Shown: positions 16,413 to 24,972 of the stretch, in pieces
Numbering within the stretch: position 1 is the first letter of the stretch
How the letters are laid out: each line of letters opens with the position of its first letter
DNA from: Oscillospiraceae bacterium
GTDB taxonomy: Bacteria; Bacillota; Clostridia; Oscillospirales; Ruminococcaceae
NCBI GenBank assembly: GCA_021201235.1
Contig: JAJQFI010000008.1
Coordinates: forward strand, 245,803-309,802
Direction: 5' to 3'
DNA length: 64,000 bases
Position numbers and translations under genes: made by a program
The notes under the pieces: generated by a model
What the model saw: only the letters and a program-made list of their open reading frames with translations
What the model was told of the DNA's origin: nothing
Database searches by the model: none

Positions 16413-16541
16413 AAGCGACAAACAAGCGACAAGCGACAAAATAGAGTGTTAGAAAACCGCGAGAAACCACAATACATTGTGTTTTACTCAAAGGAAAACG
16501 CCCATATACGGGATATGAGCGTTTCTTGATTTACTCTTTTT
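16413..16541. repeat. Right attachment region: three AAGCGAC repeats plus core
   Basis: AAGCGAC occurs at 16413-16419, 16424-16430 and 16431-16437, in the same orientation as the left set. The core TCTTTTT (16535-16541) is the junction where the recombinase coding sequence resumes. Between them lie the inverted repeats CACAAT-n-ATTGTG (about 16468-16481) and a hairpin at 16496-16524. Confidence 0.65.
16496..16524. terminator. Hairpin near right end of element
   Basis: AAACGC..CATAT and ATATG..GCGTTT form an 11-pair stem with one mismatch around ACGG. On the minus strand it is followed by TTTTCC, so it may terminate transcripts arriving from the recombinase remnant. Confidence 0.5.
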
Positions 16542-16683
16542 CGAAGAATACTGGAATGTTTTTACTCTTAAGCTGGCGAATGTACTTTAAGCAGTCTAAT
16601 GTGTTCCTAGCAAACCTGCTAATTGATTTCGTTACAACCATATCAATTCTGCCTTCCATACAGTCATCAATCATTCTGCTAGG
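16531..16683 (-). pseudogene. Large serine recombinase, internal piece of catalytic domain
   Basis: On the minus strand this reads [20 protein letters not shown], then [19 protein letters not shown] and [10 protein letters not shown] followed by a TAA supplied by the inserted element. This is the second half of a resolvase catalytic domain and joins exactly to KENIWTFDGKGE at the left junction near 3134, showing that both pieces were one gene. The first 60 or so residues, including the catalytic serine, are absent; a TAG precedes the homology at 16684-16686 and the neighbouring ATPase gene ends at 16699, so the 5' end was deleted separately. Confidence 0.85.
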
Positions 16684-16698
16684 CTATTTATTAATTTC

Positions 16699-18399
16699 TC
16701 ACTTCGGCTTGTAATCCTCACGCTCAACTACTACTCTGCACTCTTTCTTGTAACAAGCAATCGCATACTTCCAAAGCGTTCTCATGCCATCGGATTTGAG
16801 CTCCGCGGTGTAGTCGTTGTCATTTATCTGCTTGATTGCGTTCTGGCATTCGCTTTCAAACTGAGCGTTCTCGGCATACTTCACCTCGATGATTATGCCA
16901 ATTTCTTCCTTCTCAATTTCAGCAGCGATGTCGTAGTAGCCGTTGCCGGACTCACCGTTGGAGTCCACACTCCAACCGTCTTTATAGCTGAGGATTCCAA
17001 TAAGCAGACCGTGATAGAAGCTTTCTTTAAACGACTTTTTGACTGCCGTATCTCTGATACTAATGGTCTTCTCCATGAAGTCATTGAACAACCTCTCAAC
17101 TTCCTCAGCATTGCCGGTTTTCAAGGCATCGCAGAAGTCAGTGACCATTGCACCGTCCTGAGCAACTTCTTTTTCAAACATACTCAGAACCGAATCCCTG
17201 AAGATAGTCCTGACCTCTGTATTCGGAATAGCGAGGCGAACGACATTTCCCATCAGCGTTTCGCTCTGAGTGAGATAACCGGTAGCATACAAGAGACTCC
17301 ACATATTTTCAATGTTGTCATACATCGTGTCATATGTGAGTTGCTCTTCAATCTTCTTCTGAACAGTGTCGCCGGAGATGAGCCTTTCAATCTGAGTTTT
17401 GGTTACCCCGTCACTCATTCGCCCAATGAATCTCTTTAGTTCTTCGTTACTACTGGAATTTGCCCAATAGCACTTAGGAGCACGGTTAATGTCACTCCGC
17501 AACTGGTCACACCAGTTTATTACATCCCATGGATTATACATATTAGCTCGACCAATCTTGTACCCATCGTACCACTCTTTAGTTAAATCATAGTACTCCG
17601 AAAGGTCATAATACGCCAGCATTTCTTTGACTTCTTCGTCAGTGAAACCAAACTGTTCATCACATTCTGCGTTAAGAAGTGTGTACATTTTAGCGTTGTT
17701 GAAACCAGAGATAATGCTGGGTCTTGCCACACGAAGGCATCCCACTAACACTGCAAACTCAAGACTTGAGTTAGTTTTAATTCCTTGATGGAACATTCCG
17801 TGAATTAGCATTTCCATCTTATGATAATAGCCATAACGGTTTGCTTTTTCTAGTGGAACATCATAGCCATCAATGAGAACGATAACTTTCTTCTTAAAAT
17901 GTCTCTCAAGAATTCTTGTAAGGAAGAGTATACTGGATATTATAATGATGTCACTCATGTTTCTATCCATGAGTGTGGATAATATAGACTTATCCGATTC
18001 GGATAAATTAGGACTGTCCAAAAGGAAACTGAACCTTCTCACTTCCCTACTTATAACACAAGCAATCTCTCTGCGAGCGTCTTCATAGTTTAGACAATCA
18101 ATCATATCTAAATTTATGGCAACAACTGGGTACTGTCCCATGTACCTATTGCACAGTTCGGTTTCATTTGAGATGGCTAACCCATCAAACAAACTCTTAT
18201 CTGTATCCAACTCAAAAAAGTATTGGAGCATACTCAAGTTCACAGTACTCCCAAAACCATGAGGGCGAGTGAAATGGTTGACTTCTCCCCAATTGCTCAG
18301 TAACTCCTTTATCATGCCTGTTTTATCTACATAGTAAAAATCTCCGGAAATCATCTCAGCGAAATCTACTATACCAATTGGCAATTCCTTTTTGCACAT
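16699..18399 (-). CDS. AAA-ATPase-like / PD-(D/E)XK nuclease (DUF1703) protein with degenerate ATPase motifs
   Basis: 566 residues from ATG 18399 (MCKKELPIGIVDF); a GTG at 18414 is less likely. The family, abundant in gut Clostridia and Bacteroides, joins an AAA-ATPase_like domain to a C-terminal PD-(D/E)XK nuclease; its function is unknown. The nuclease motif appears intact (DIAAEIEKEEIGIIIEVKY, with D, E and K). The ATPase motifs do not: where relatives have RPRRFGKS/T-L the sequence is RPHGFGSTVNL (Lys replaced by Ser51), and where they have LIDEYD it is LIDGYD (Glu replaced by Gly178). It may be a non-ATPase descendant or an early pseudogene with an open frame. It sits next to the truncated recombinase, consistent with a mobile past. 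Confidence 0.85.
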   Translation of the reverse strand: MCKKELPIGIVDFAEMISGDFYYVDKTGMIKELLSNWGEVNHFTRPHGFGSTVNLSMLQYFFELDTDKSLFDGLAISNETELCNRYMGQYPVVAINLDMIDCLNYEDARREIACVISREVRRFSFLLDSPNLSESDKSILSTLMDRNMSDIIIISSILFLTRILERHFKKKVIVLIDGYDVPLEKANRYGYYHKMEMLIHGMFHQGIKTNSSLEFAVLVGCLRVARPSIISGFNNAKMYTLLNAECDEQFGFTDEEVKEMLAYYDLSEYYDLTKEWYDGYKIGRANMYNPWDVINWCDQLRSDINRAPKCYWANSSSNEELKRFIGRMSDGVTKTQIERLISGDTVQKKIEEQLTYDTMYDNIENMWSLLYATGYLTQSETLMGNVVRLAIPNTEVRTIFRDSVLSMFEKEVAQDGAMVTDFCDALKTGNAEEVERLFNDFMEKTISIRDTAVKKSFKESFYHGLLIGILSYKDGWSVDSNGESGNGYYDIAAEIEKEEIGIIIEVKYAENAQFESECQNAIKQINDNDYTAELKSDGMRTLWKYAIACYKKECRVVVEREDYKPK

Positions 18400-18445
18400 A
18401 TAGCTATCCCCCACGCGATTACAACGCTATTTTCATGCATGTAGC

Positions 18446-19789
18446 CTAACGTGACATCAGCGCCACAGTCTCAACATGAGCCGTCCTCGGGAACATGTCG
18501 AACGGCTTGTATCTCACTAATTCATAGCCCGATTTGGCTAAGATATTCAAATCCCGGGCACAAGTGGCAGGATTGCAGGAGATATAGACGAGCTTCTTCG
18601 GAGCCATTCCGGAGATGACATTAAGGGTCTCAATATCACAGCCTCTTCTTGGCGGGTCAACAATGACGACATCCGGCTTCACGCCTTCCCTGCTCAGCTT
18701 TTCGGCGACTGTTCCGGCATCTCCGGTGAAGAACTCGGCGTTTGCAATACCATTCATCTCGGCATTTCGCTCGGCATTTTTGATTGCCGCTGGGACGATC
18801 TCTACATCTATAAGCCTTTTGACGTTTTGTGCCATTGAAAGACCGACCGTGCCGATTCCGCAATATAAATCAAGAAGCGTCTCGCTCCCATCGAGATTTA
18901 AAAACTCTTTTGCCGTATTATAGACGTTTTCTGCGGCTTCAGTGTTGACCTGATAGAACGAATGAGGAGAAATCTCGACCGTCACGCCGCACATTGTGTC
19001 CCGGATTGTTCCGCAACCGTAAAGGCATATGTCCCTATTGCCGAGAATCACGTTTGTATTTGCAGAGTTGATATTCAGAAGAACTGTTTTGATTTCGGGA
19101 AAGTGCTTAGACAGAACTTCAACAAGCCTGTCAAAAAGCTTGGTCTCTTTCGTACATACAAGGCTCAGCATTATTTCGCCGGTATGGAACCCTCTGCGAA
19201 GATAAATGTGGCGGAAAAGTCCCCTACCTGTTTTTTCATCATAGACAGAAATATTATTCTGATTGACATAATCTATAATCGCACTACAGATTTCGGTGAA
19301 GATTTCCGGTTGTAAAAGGCAATCGGAAACCGGCACAACCCGATGAGACCTCGGCGAAAAGAATCCACAAAACGCTTCCCCATCCGTATTTGACACCGGA
19401 AGCTGAACCTTATTGCGATATCTGTTGACCTCGGGGCTTCCTACTATCGTCTCGGGCTCAAGCTCGAAGCCCCCAATGCGTTTGAAGGCATCCCTTACAG
19501 ACTGCTCTTTTGCACAAAGTTCGGCTCCATAGGAAATATGGCGGTAAACACAACCACCACAGGTACGGACATTGCAATCGGGCTCCACTCTGTCTTTGGA
19601 AGCCTCCAGAAGCTTCTCGATTTTAGCATAGGCATAGGTCTTATTGACTTTCAGAATTCTTGCCAAGAACTTGTCGCCTATCGCAGTATCAGGCACGAAG
19701 ATAGCCATTCCTTCGTATCTTCCGATTCCGGAGCCTTCGGAGCTGAGAGCGTCGATACTAAGCTCAATAATATCATTCTTATTCAGCAT
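18446..19789 (-). CDS. rlmD: 23S rRNA (uracil-C5)-methyltransferase, RlmD/RlmCD family
   Basis: 447 residues. It methylates a uridine of 23S rRNA using SAM. An N-terminal TRAM domain (about 4-60) is followed by the iron-sulphur cysteines Cys72, Cys77 and Cys80 (CNVRTCGGC) with the fourth in VSDCLLQP. The Rossmann SAM motif is LLDLYCGIGTVGLSMA, then VIVDPPRRGC, and the catalytic Cys lies in YISCNPATCARDL. ATG 19789 is chosen because GGGAAG lies 8 bases upstream; GTG 19798 is possible. It overlaps the preceding epimerase gene by 11 bp. Confidence 0.92.
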   Translation of the reverse strand: MLNKNDIIELSIDALSSEGSGIGRYEGMAIFVPDTAIGDKFLARILKVNKTYAYAKIEKLLEASKDRVEPDCNVRTCGGCVYRHISYGAELCAKEQSVRDAFKRIGGFELEPETIVGSPEVNRYRNKVQLPVSNTDGEAFCGFFSPRSHRVVPVSDCLLQPEIFTEICSAIIDYVNQNNISVYDEKTGRGLFRHIYLRRGFHTGEIMLSLVCTKETKLFDRLVEVLSKHFPEIKTVLLNINSANTNVILGNRDICLYGCGTIRDTMCGVTVEISPHSFYQVNTEAAENVYNTAKEFLNLDGSETLLDLYCGIGTVGLSMAQNVKRLIDVEIVPAAIKNAERNAEMNGIANAEFFTGDAGTVAEKLSREGVKPDVVIVDPPRRGCDIETLNVISGMAPKKLVYISCNPATCARDLNILAKSGYELVRYKPFDMFPRTAHVETVALMSR

Positions 19790-20618
19790 TCTTGTCACTT
19801 CCCGCTGATAAATAATTCCTTATTCTGTCAAAGCACCTGTTGAGTATATCAGTATGTACAACACCGGTTTTATCAAAAGCTGTCGATTCAACGGTGAATG
19901 TGAAGTCCTGCTGTTTTTTACTTCTGATATAATCGAAGAACTTATCGAAATCCACACGACCTTCGCCGATTGGAAGCACTCTGAGATTGCTCCAGTCCTT
20001 ATACCCTCCGCCGTAATCGTTGACATGATAGTGCCTGATATTATCTTGAAGCCATGAGTTCCCATCATCATACAAAAGCTCTTCCTGACAGTGAAACGCC
20101 GCCATCTTGGTGTCGAAAACAAATCCGGCATCGGGATATTCTTCGTAAACTCTACGCAGATTAGTAATAGGGTCATTGACATTGCAAACGACGTTTTCAA
20201 CAAGAAGCAAGAGTCCATATTTATCGGAGATTTCACGCAGGTATTTGTAACCGGCGATATTGTTTTCAATACGGCTGTCCGAAACCAAGCCGTTCCATAA
20301 ATGCAGGACAAGCTTTTTCGCTCCTACACCTTTTGCGATTTCGCAATTCAGTTTGAAGTCGCGCTTTGCCGATTCCAGATCTTCATCAGTACCACTGCTC
20401 AACAGCTCGCCGATATGCTTCTCACAATGGATTACGGGAATATTAATGCCAATGTCTTTTGTAAAGCCAATCAGCTTGTCAGTAATCGGATACCAGTCGG
20501 GATATATCATAAGCTCGAAGCCGTCGCAATTCAGCTTCGGTGCGAGGTCTTCAAGAAGTGTGTAATTCCTGTTATTGGGTCGCCCTATCAGAGCGCCTGT
20601 AGAACAAAGTATTGACAT
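19779..20618 (-). CDS. TIM-barrel sugar phosphate isomerase/epimerase family protein
   Basis: 279 residues with the AP-endonuclease-2/xylose-isomerase-like barrel: DGFELMIYPDW, IPVIHCEKHIGE, GAKKLVLHLWNG, LLLVENVVCN, AGFVFDTKMAAFH, IRHYHVNDYGG and LPIGEGRVDFDKF, FTVESTAFD. The His, Glu and Asp residues are placed as the usual divalent-metal ligands. The substrate cannot be told from sequence. It is in a cluster with hemZ upstream (9 bp) and the rRNA methyltransferase downstream (overlap). Confidence 0.8.
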   Translation of the reverse strand: MSILCSTGALIGRPNNRNYTLLEDLAPKLNCDGFELMIYPDWYPITDKLIGFTKDIGINIPVIHCEKHIGELLSSGTDEDLESAKRDFKLNCEIAKGVGAKKLVLHLWNGLVSDSRIENNIAGYKYLREISDKYGLLLLVENVVCNVNDPITNLRRVYEEYPDAGFVFDTKMAAFHCQEELLYDDGNSWLQDNIRHYHVNDYGGGYKDWSNLRVLPIGEGRVDFDKFFDYIRSKKQQDFTFTVESTAFDKTGVVHTDILNRCFDRIRNYLSAGSDKNAE

Positions 20619-20626
20619 ATTCCACC

Positions 20627-22102
20627 TCAGATTAAATCAAGAAGCTTGCCGGCTTCTTCTTTTCTCGAAAGAACCGTGTCGAAGTGCTTGATGTACTCAA
20701 GCGGATATTTCGGATTGAAGAAACGGTTGAGGCGATCGCCGTCACCCTGTGACAAAACAAGCTTCGTTGTTCCTCCCGCACCGACGGACAGAATTGTCTG
20801 CACTTCTTCCATGATGTTGATGTTATAGATTCCGGCATAACCGTCAAGAGTCCAGCCGATATTTTCCTGATTGCCGAGCTGATTCTTCTGACGATAGAGA
20901 TAATAAGGGCTGTAGCCGGCACTCATGAGCTTTTCAGTCGAGTACTTTATCATCTTCTCACAAAGCTCACCGTCGCCGAGGCTTCGTCCTGCCATAAGCT
21001 CCGATGCACGCTTGATTGAAAGGGCGTGAACGGTTATATTTTTAGGATTAAGTGCCATTACTCCGTCAACCGATTTTGTAAAGCTTTCAATCTTGTCATC
21101 TGGAAGCCCCGCAATCAAATCGACATTAATTGCCTTGAAGCCTTTCGATTTTGCAAGCTCATAGCTTGAAAGAAACTCACTGACGGTGTGGCTTCTGCCG
21201 ATGGATTTCAGGACTTCTTCATTGAGGGTCTGCGGATTGATGCTGACTCTGTCACCGCCGTTAAGCTTGATTACGTCAAGCTTTTCGGATGTTATCGTAT
21301 CGGGTCTGCCTGCTTCAACAGTATATTCACGAACATGTGACAGATCAAACGATAAAGCAATTTGCTTCATTATCCTGTCTAAATCTTTTGCTTCTATGGA
21401 AGTGGGTGTCCCGCCACCGAAATAGACCGTATCAAGTATCAAGCCTTTATTCTTTACAAGCTCTCCGGTATACGCTATTTCTTTGCAGAGCTTTTCGACG
21501 TATTCGGGCATAAGCTTTCTGAAGCTTCCGACCGTCTGAGAGATGAATGAGCAATATGTACACCTTGTCGGGCAGAACGGGATATCCACATAAAGGCTGA
21601 ACGAACGCTTTGGCATGGCAGAAATTACTGCATCCTGATTTACGGCTGTCTTCCAACCGATATTTATCTTCTCATCAGTCATGAGATACCTGTCAGCAAG
21701 ATATGCAGAGGCTTCGTCAAAGCCGAAACCTTTTGCTCGAAGTTTATTTATAAGCTTGACCGGGCGGACGCCAGTAAGTATTCCCCACTCCGGCGATATA
21801 CCGGTAAGCGCTCTCAGGCATAAAAACAAGAGCTTTCCGAGCTGAAACTCGCACTCATCGTCATAATTCTCTATATCAGAAGAAAGTGTCAGGCTTTCGG
21901 AAGCCACTTTTCCATCTAACGTAACGGCGACTTTGAGAAGTTCGCCGGTTCTTTCTATCAACGCAAAGTTATCGTTCGGGAGTTCCGCATTCTCTTCTGT
22001 ATCCAAAAATATAAAGCCGAAGCTTTGCGCAGGGAAAAAGAGCTTCGAGACAGCCTCGAGCTCATACTTAAAATCATTTCCCGAAAATACAAGTGTAAAC
22101 AT
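20627..22102 (-). CDS. hemZ: HemZ-type oxygen-independent coproporphyrinogen dehydrogenase-like radical SAM protein
   Basis: 491 residues from ATG 22102 (AGAGGT upstream). It has the HemZ layout: about 150 N-terminal residues ending LTGVRPVKLINKLRAKGFG, then the radical SAM core with CPTRCTYCSF (CxxxCxxC cluster), YFGGGTPTS, and VEAGRPDTIT, NPQTLN. The long N-terminal extension separates it from HemN/HemW. Proposed to act in haem synthesis, but many HemZ carriers lack the rest of the pathway and the true substrate is uncertain. It is 6 bp downstream of the MBL-fold gene. Confidence 0.9.
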   Translation of the reverse strand: MFTLVFSGNDFKYELEAVSKLFFPAQSFGFIFLDTEENAELPNDNFALIERTGELLKVAVTLDGKVASESLTLSSDIENYDDECEFQLGKLLFLCLRALTGISPEWGILTGVRPVKLINKLRAKGFGFDEASAYLADRYLMTDEKINIGWKTAVNQDAVISAMPKRSFSLYVDIPFCPTRCTYCSFISQTVGSFRKLMPEYVEKLCKEIAYTGELVKNKGLILDTVYFGGGTPTSIEAKDLDRIMKQIALSFDLSHVREYTVEAGRPDTITSEKLDVIKLNGGDRVSINPQTLNEEVLKSIGRSHTVSEFLSSYELAKSKGFKAINVDLIAGLPDDKIESFTKSVDGVMALNPKNITVHALSIKRASELMAGRSLGDGELCEKMIKYSTEKLMSAGYSPYYLYRQKNQLGNQENIGWTLDGYAGIYNINIMEEVQTILSVGAGGTTKLVLSQGDGDRLNRFFNPKYPLEYIKHFDTVLSRKEEAGKLLDLI

Positions 22103-22108
22103 CAAAAA

Positions 22109-22735
22109 TCAACCTCTGAGCGCACCCAAGTACGGATTTTCCAGAAGCTCGGAATATAAATCCGTTTCCGGTCCGTGTCCAGAAAGAACCCGCATATTTT
22201 TACCGTCTGCAAGCTTGTAGAGCTTATCGATCGAAGATATTATATCTCCGAAGGTGCTTCCACCGATGTCAATTCTGCCGATGCTTCCGGCAAATAGCGT
22301 GTCTCCGGAGAAGATTATATCGTCGATTATGAACGAAACCGAACCGGCGGTGTGACCTTTGGTAGATACGACCTTGAAAGTCATGTCACCGAATTTGAGC
22401 TCATCACCGTCAGAGAAGCACTCCGCACCCTCGCAGGGATAGAACGGAACGGAGAAATAGTCTGCACAGCAAAGCTTGGAGCTTCGGAGCATCGGCTCAT
22501 CCTCATGAGAAATCATTACCTTGCAACCGGTCTTCTCTTTGAGCTCTCCTGCCGCGGAAATATGGTCGACGTGACCGTGAGTCAGAAGTACGGCTTCAAG
22601 ATTCAAATCTCCCAGCTTATCTATAATTCTTTCGGCATCACAAGGCGCATCAATCAGGACGGCAATATTACCTGAGCTTACTATATACGCATTGGTTGCG
22701 AAATCTCCCATATTGGGAATGGTTGTAATCTGCAT
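22109..22735 (-). CDS. MBL-fold metallo-hydrolase (glyoxalase II-like)
   Basis: 208 residues with THGHVDH (metal ligands), TKGHTAGSVSF, IFSGDTLFAGSIGR and a final VLSGHGPET histidine. This is the short YcbL-like group that follows rel genes in many Clostridia; the substrate is probably a thioester but is not known. It is 7 bp from the rel stop, so cotranscribed. Confidence 0.9.
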   Translation of the reverse strand: MQITTIPNMGDFATNAYIVSSGNIAVLIDAPCDAERIIDKLGDLNLEAVLLTHGHVDHISAAGELKEKTGCKVMISHEDEPMLRSSKLCCADYFSVPFYPCEGAECFSDGDELKFGDMTFKVVSTKGHTAGSVSFIIDDIIFSGDTLFAGSIGRIDIGGSTFGDIISSIDKLYKLADGKNMRVLSGHGPETDLYSELLENPYLGALRG

Positions 22736-22742
22736 AATACAC

Positions 22743-24956
22743 CTACTTTGAGCTTCTTTCGACCGAGAATACTCCCTCGACCTTCTTGAGCCTTGTTATG
22801 ACGTTCTGAAGCTCCGCCGTTCCCGCAACGCTTATTGTGAGCATGATGCTTGCATTGCCGTTTTTGAGGACTCTTGCGGTCGATTCATAGGTCATAGTTC
22901 TGGTTTCCTGCAAGCATGACATTATATCCGCAAGGATACCGATTCTGTCATAGCCGATTACATCAAGAACAACCTTATAGTAATTGCTTGTGGTCTCGTC
23001 CTTGCCTGCCCAGTGGACAGGAATCCAGCGCTCGGGCTCGTTATCCTTCTGAGAAAGATAGTTTACGCAGTCGCATTTATGAACGGAAACACCATGACCA
23101 CGGGTAACGAATCCGATGATATCATCTCCCGGAAGAGGCGAACAACACTGTGAGAGCTTGACAACACAGTTATCCATTCCATCGACAATAATGCCGGAAC
23201 TCGGCTTCTTTCTCGTAGAAAATTGCTCGGTTGCAAACTGACTTTCAGTTTGGTTTGCGGTCTGAATATACTTCTTTGTGTATTCGTCCTTGAGCCTTGG
23301 AATTATCTTAGAGAGCGTAACACCGCCATAGCCGATTGCGGCATAGAAGTCGTCAAGGGTTTCGCAGTTGTGGCGTTTCATATCGAGAGACAGGAAGTCT
23401 TCAAGCTCGTCTTCGGGAACTCTGATAAGATTGCGCTTGAACTCACGCTCGAGCTCCTGCTTGCCCTCGGCTATATTCTCGTCTCTGCGCTCTTTTTTGA
23501 ACCAAGAGCGAATCTTGGACTTGGCTTCGTTTGTCTGGCAGATATTGAGCCATGCTCTGTTGGGGCCGTGATTCGGGTCTTTTGTGGTGATGATTTCGAT
23601 AATCTCACCGGTTTTTATCTGATAGTCGAGCGGAACGAGCTTTTTGTCAACCTTTGCGCCGGTCATCCTGTGCCCGACCTGAGTATGAATCGCATAGGCA
23701 AAGTCGATAACAGTAGCGCCAAGCGGAAGAGAGATAACATCGCCCTTCGGAGTCATGGCAAATACGTCTTCGGGAGCCAGATCGTCCTTGATAGCTCTTA
23801 CTATATCCTCAACATCGTTCGATTCCTGCTGACTGTCAAGGATCTGACGAATCCAATTAAGGCAACCATCATACTTGTATTTGCCCTTCACTCCTTCCTT
23901 ATACTTCCAGTGAGCGGCGATTCCGTACTCGGCGGTATGGTGCATTTCATAGGTTCTTATCTGAACCTCAAAGGGTATGCCTTCCCTGCCCATAACAGTT
24001 GTATGGAGGCTCTGATACATATTTGCCTTCGGAGTGGAAATATAATCCTTGAATCTGTTCGGAATCGGCGAGAACATATCGTGAACCACGCCAAGGACGT
24101 AATAACATTCTGTTACGGTATTGACGATTACACGAACTGCATACTTGTCATAAATCTCATCAAAGAGCTTTCCCTGCTCATAGACCTTCTTGTAAATGCC
24201 ATAGGCACTCTTTACACGACCTTCGATGGTCGGAAGAGGATTGAAATCCTGTTCAAGTCGCTTTGCGAGGCGCTTCTTTATCTGCTCGATAAAGGCTTCA
24301 CGCTCCGGCTTGGATTTTTCCAGAAGCTGTTCTATCTCGTTATAAGCGAACGGGTCGAGATATGAAAACGCCAGATCCTCGAGCTCTTCCTTCATCTGTC
24401 TGATTCCCAGACGGTTCGCAAGAGGAACGAATATGTTCATGGTTTCAAGCGATACGCTTCTTCTCTTTTCCTCACTGCGATAACCGAGAGTCCTCATGTT
24501 GTGAAGCCTGTCGGCGAGCTTGATGATGATAACTCTTATGTCCTTCGACATCGAAAGAAGCATTTTGCGGATATTCTCAGCCTGTTGTTCTTCTTTGGAG
24601 TAGAGCGCAACCTGATTCAGCTTGGTAACGCCGTCAACAAGATTTGCAACATCCTCGCCGAAAAGCTTTTTAAGCTCGTTATAGGATGTTCCGGTATTCT
24701 CAATAACATCATGAAGAAGAGCCGCACAGATAGTGTCGGCGTCCATGCCGAGCTCAACCAGAATCTTGGCAACTGCTATCGGGTGAATAATGTACGGCTC
24801 GCCCGATTCGCGTAATTGCCCTTCATGCTTTTCACGGGCAAGCTGATAAGCCTGCTCAATCTTTTCAATGTTGTAGTTCTTGTCAAGAGCAACCATCGAC
24901 TCGACAAAATCATTATAGGCATCATTTACGATTCTTTCTTTATCTGCTTCTGTCAC
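22743..24956 (-). CDS. rel: Bifunctional (p)ppGpp synthetase/hydrolase Rel
   Basis: 737 residues, the full length of Rel. The HD hydrolase domain (about 40-190) shows HPIAVAKILVELGMDADTIC and LLHDVIENTGTS, and KLADRLHNMRTL. The synthetase domain (about 230-350) shows NRFKDYISTPKANMYQSLHT and FEVQIRTYEMHHTAEYGIAA. TGS (DVFAMTPKGDVISLPLGATV), helical, zinc-finger (CCSPLPGDDIIGF) and ACT domains follow. It makes and degrades the stringent-response alarmone at the ribosome. The start is GTG 24956 with GGAGGG 6 bases upstream. It lies 16 bp downstream of recJ. Confidence 0.96.
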   Translation of the reverse strand: MTEADKERIVNDAYNDFVESMVALDKNYNIEKIEQAYQLAREKHEGQLRESGEPYIIHPIAVAKILVELGMDADTICAALLHDVIENTGTSYNELKKLFGEDVANLVDGVTKLNQVALYSKEEQQAENIRKMLLSMSKDIRVIIIKLADRLHNMRTLGYRSEEKRRSVSLETMNIFVPLANRLGIRQMKEELEDLAFSYLDPFAYNEIEQLLEKSKPEREAFIEQIKKRLAKRLEQDFNPLPTIEGRVKSAYGIYKKVYEQGKLFDEIYDKYAVRVIVNTVTECYYVLGVVHDMFSPIPNRFKDYISTPKANMYQSLHTTVMGREGIPFEVQIRTYEMHHTAEYGIAAHWKYKEGVKGKYKYDGCLNWIRQILDSQQESNDVEDIVRAIKDDLAPEDVFAMTPKGDVISLPLGATVIDFAYAIHTQVGHRMTGAKVDKKLVPLDYQIKTGEIIEIITTKDPNHGPNRAWLNICQTNEAKSKIRSWFKKERRDENIAEGKQELEREFKRNLIRVPEDELEDFLSLDMKRHNCETLDDFYAAIGYGGVTLSKIIPRLKDEYTKKYIQTANQTESQFATEQFSTRKKPSSGIIVDGMDNCVVKLSQCCSPLPGDDIIGFVTRGHGVSVHKCDCVNYLSQKDNEPERWIPVHWAGKDETTSNYYKVVLDVIGYDRIGILADIMSCLQETRTMTYESTARVLKNGNASIMLTISVAGTAELQNVITRLKKVEGVFSVERSSK

Positions 24957-24972
24957 AATGTTCCCTCCTCAC

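Larger units (their letters stand above)
3128..16541. mobile_element. Integrated phage satellite, cf-PICI-like, carrying a restriction-modification cargo
   Basis: The element is bounded by a shared 7-bp core TCTTTTT (3128-3134 and 16535-16541) at the points where the serine recombinase gene is broken. Leftwards it encodes an integrase and a repressor. Rightwards it encodes an excisionase, a PrimPol/D5 helicase, an origin-like inverted repeat, portal, protease-capsid, connector, HNH, large terminase and head-closure genes, then leftward cargo (zinc-ribbon protein, nuclease, Dam methylase). No tail, baseplate, holin or lysin genes are visible and there is no room for them. Capsid-forming phage-inducible chromosomal islands (cf-PICIs) have this content and size: they build their own capsids and borrow helper-phage tails. 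The morphogenesis half is visibly richer in G+C than its flanks. Confidence 0.8.

Noticed and set aside
16526..16714. 62-codon plus-strand open frame next to the right attachment site
   Set aside because: It is the complement of the serine recombinase remnant, which has clear homology.
23223..24365. 380-codon plus-strand open frame
   Set aside because: It lies wholly opposite rel, which has full domain homology; the antisense frame has no family signature or convincing start.
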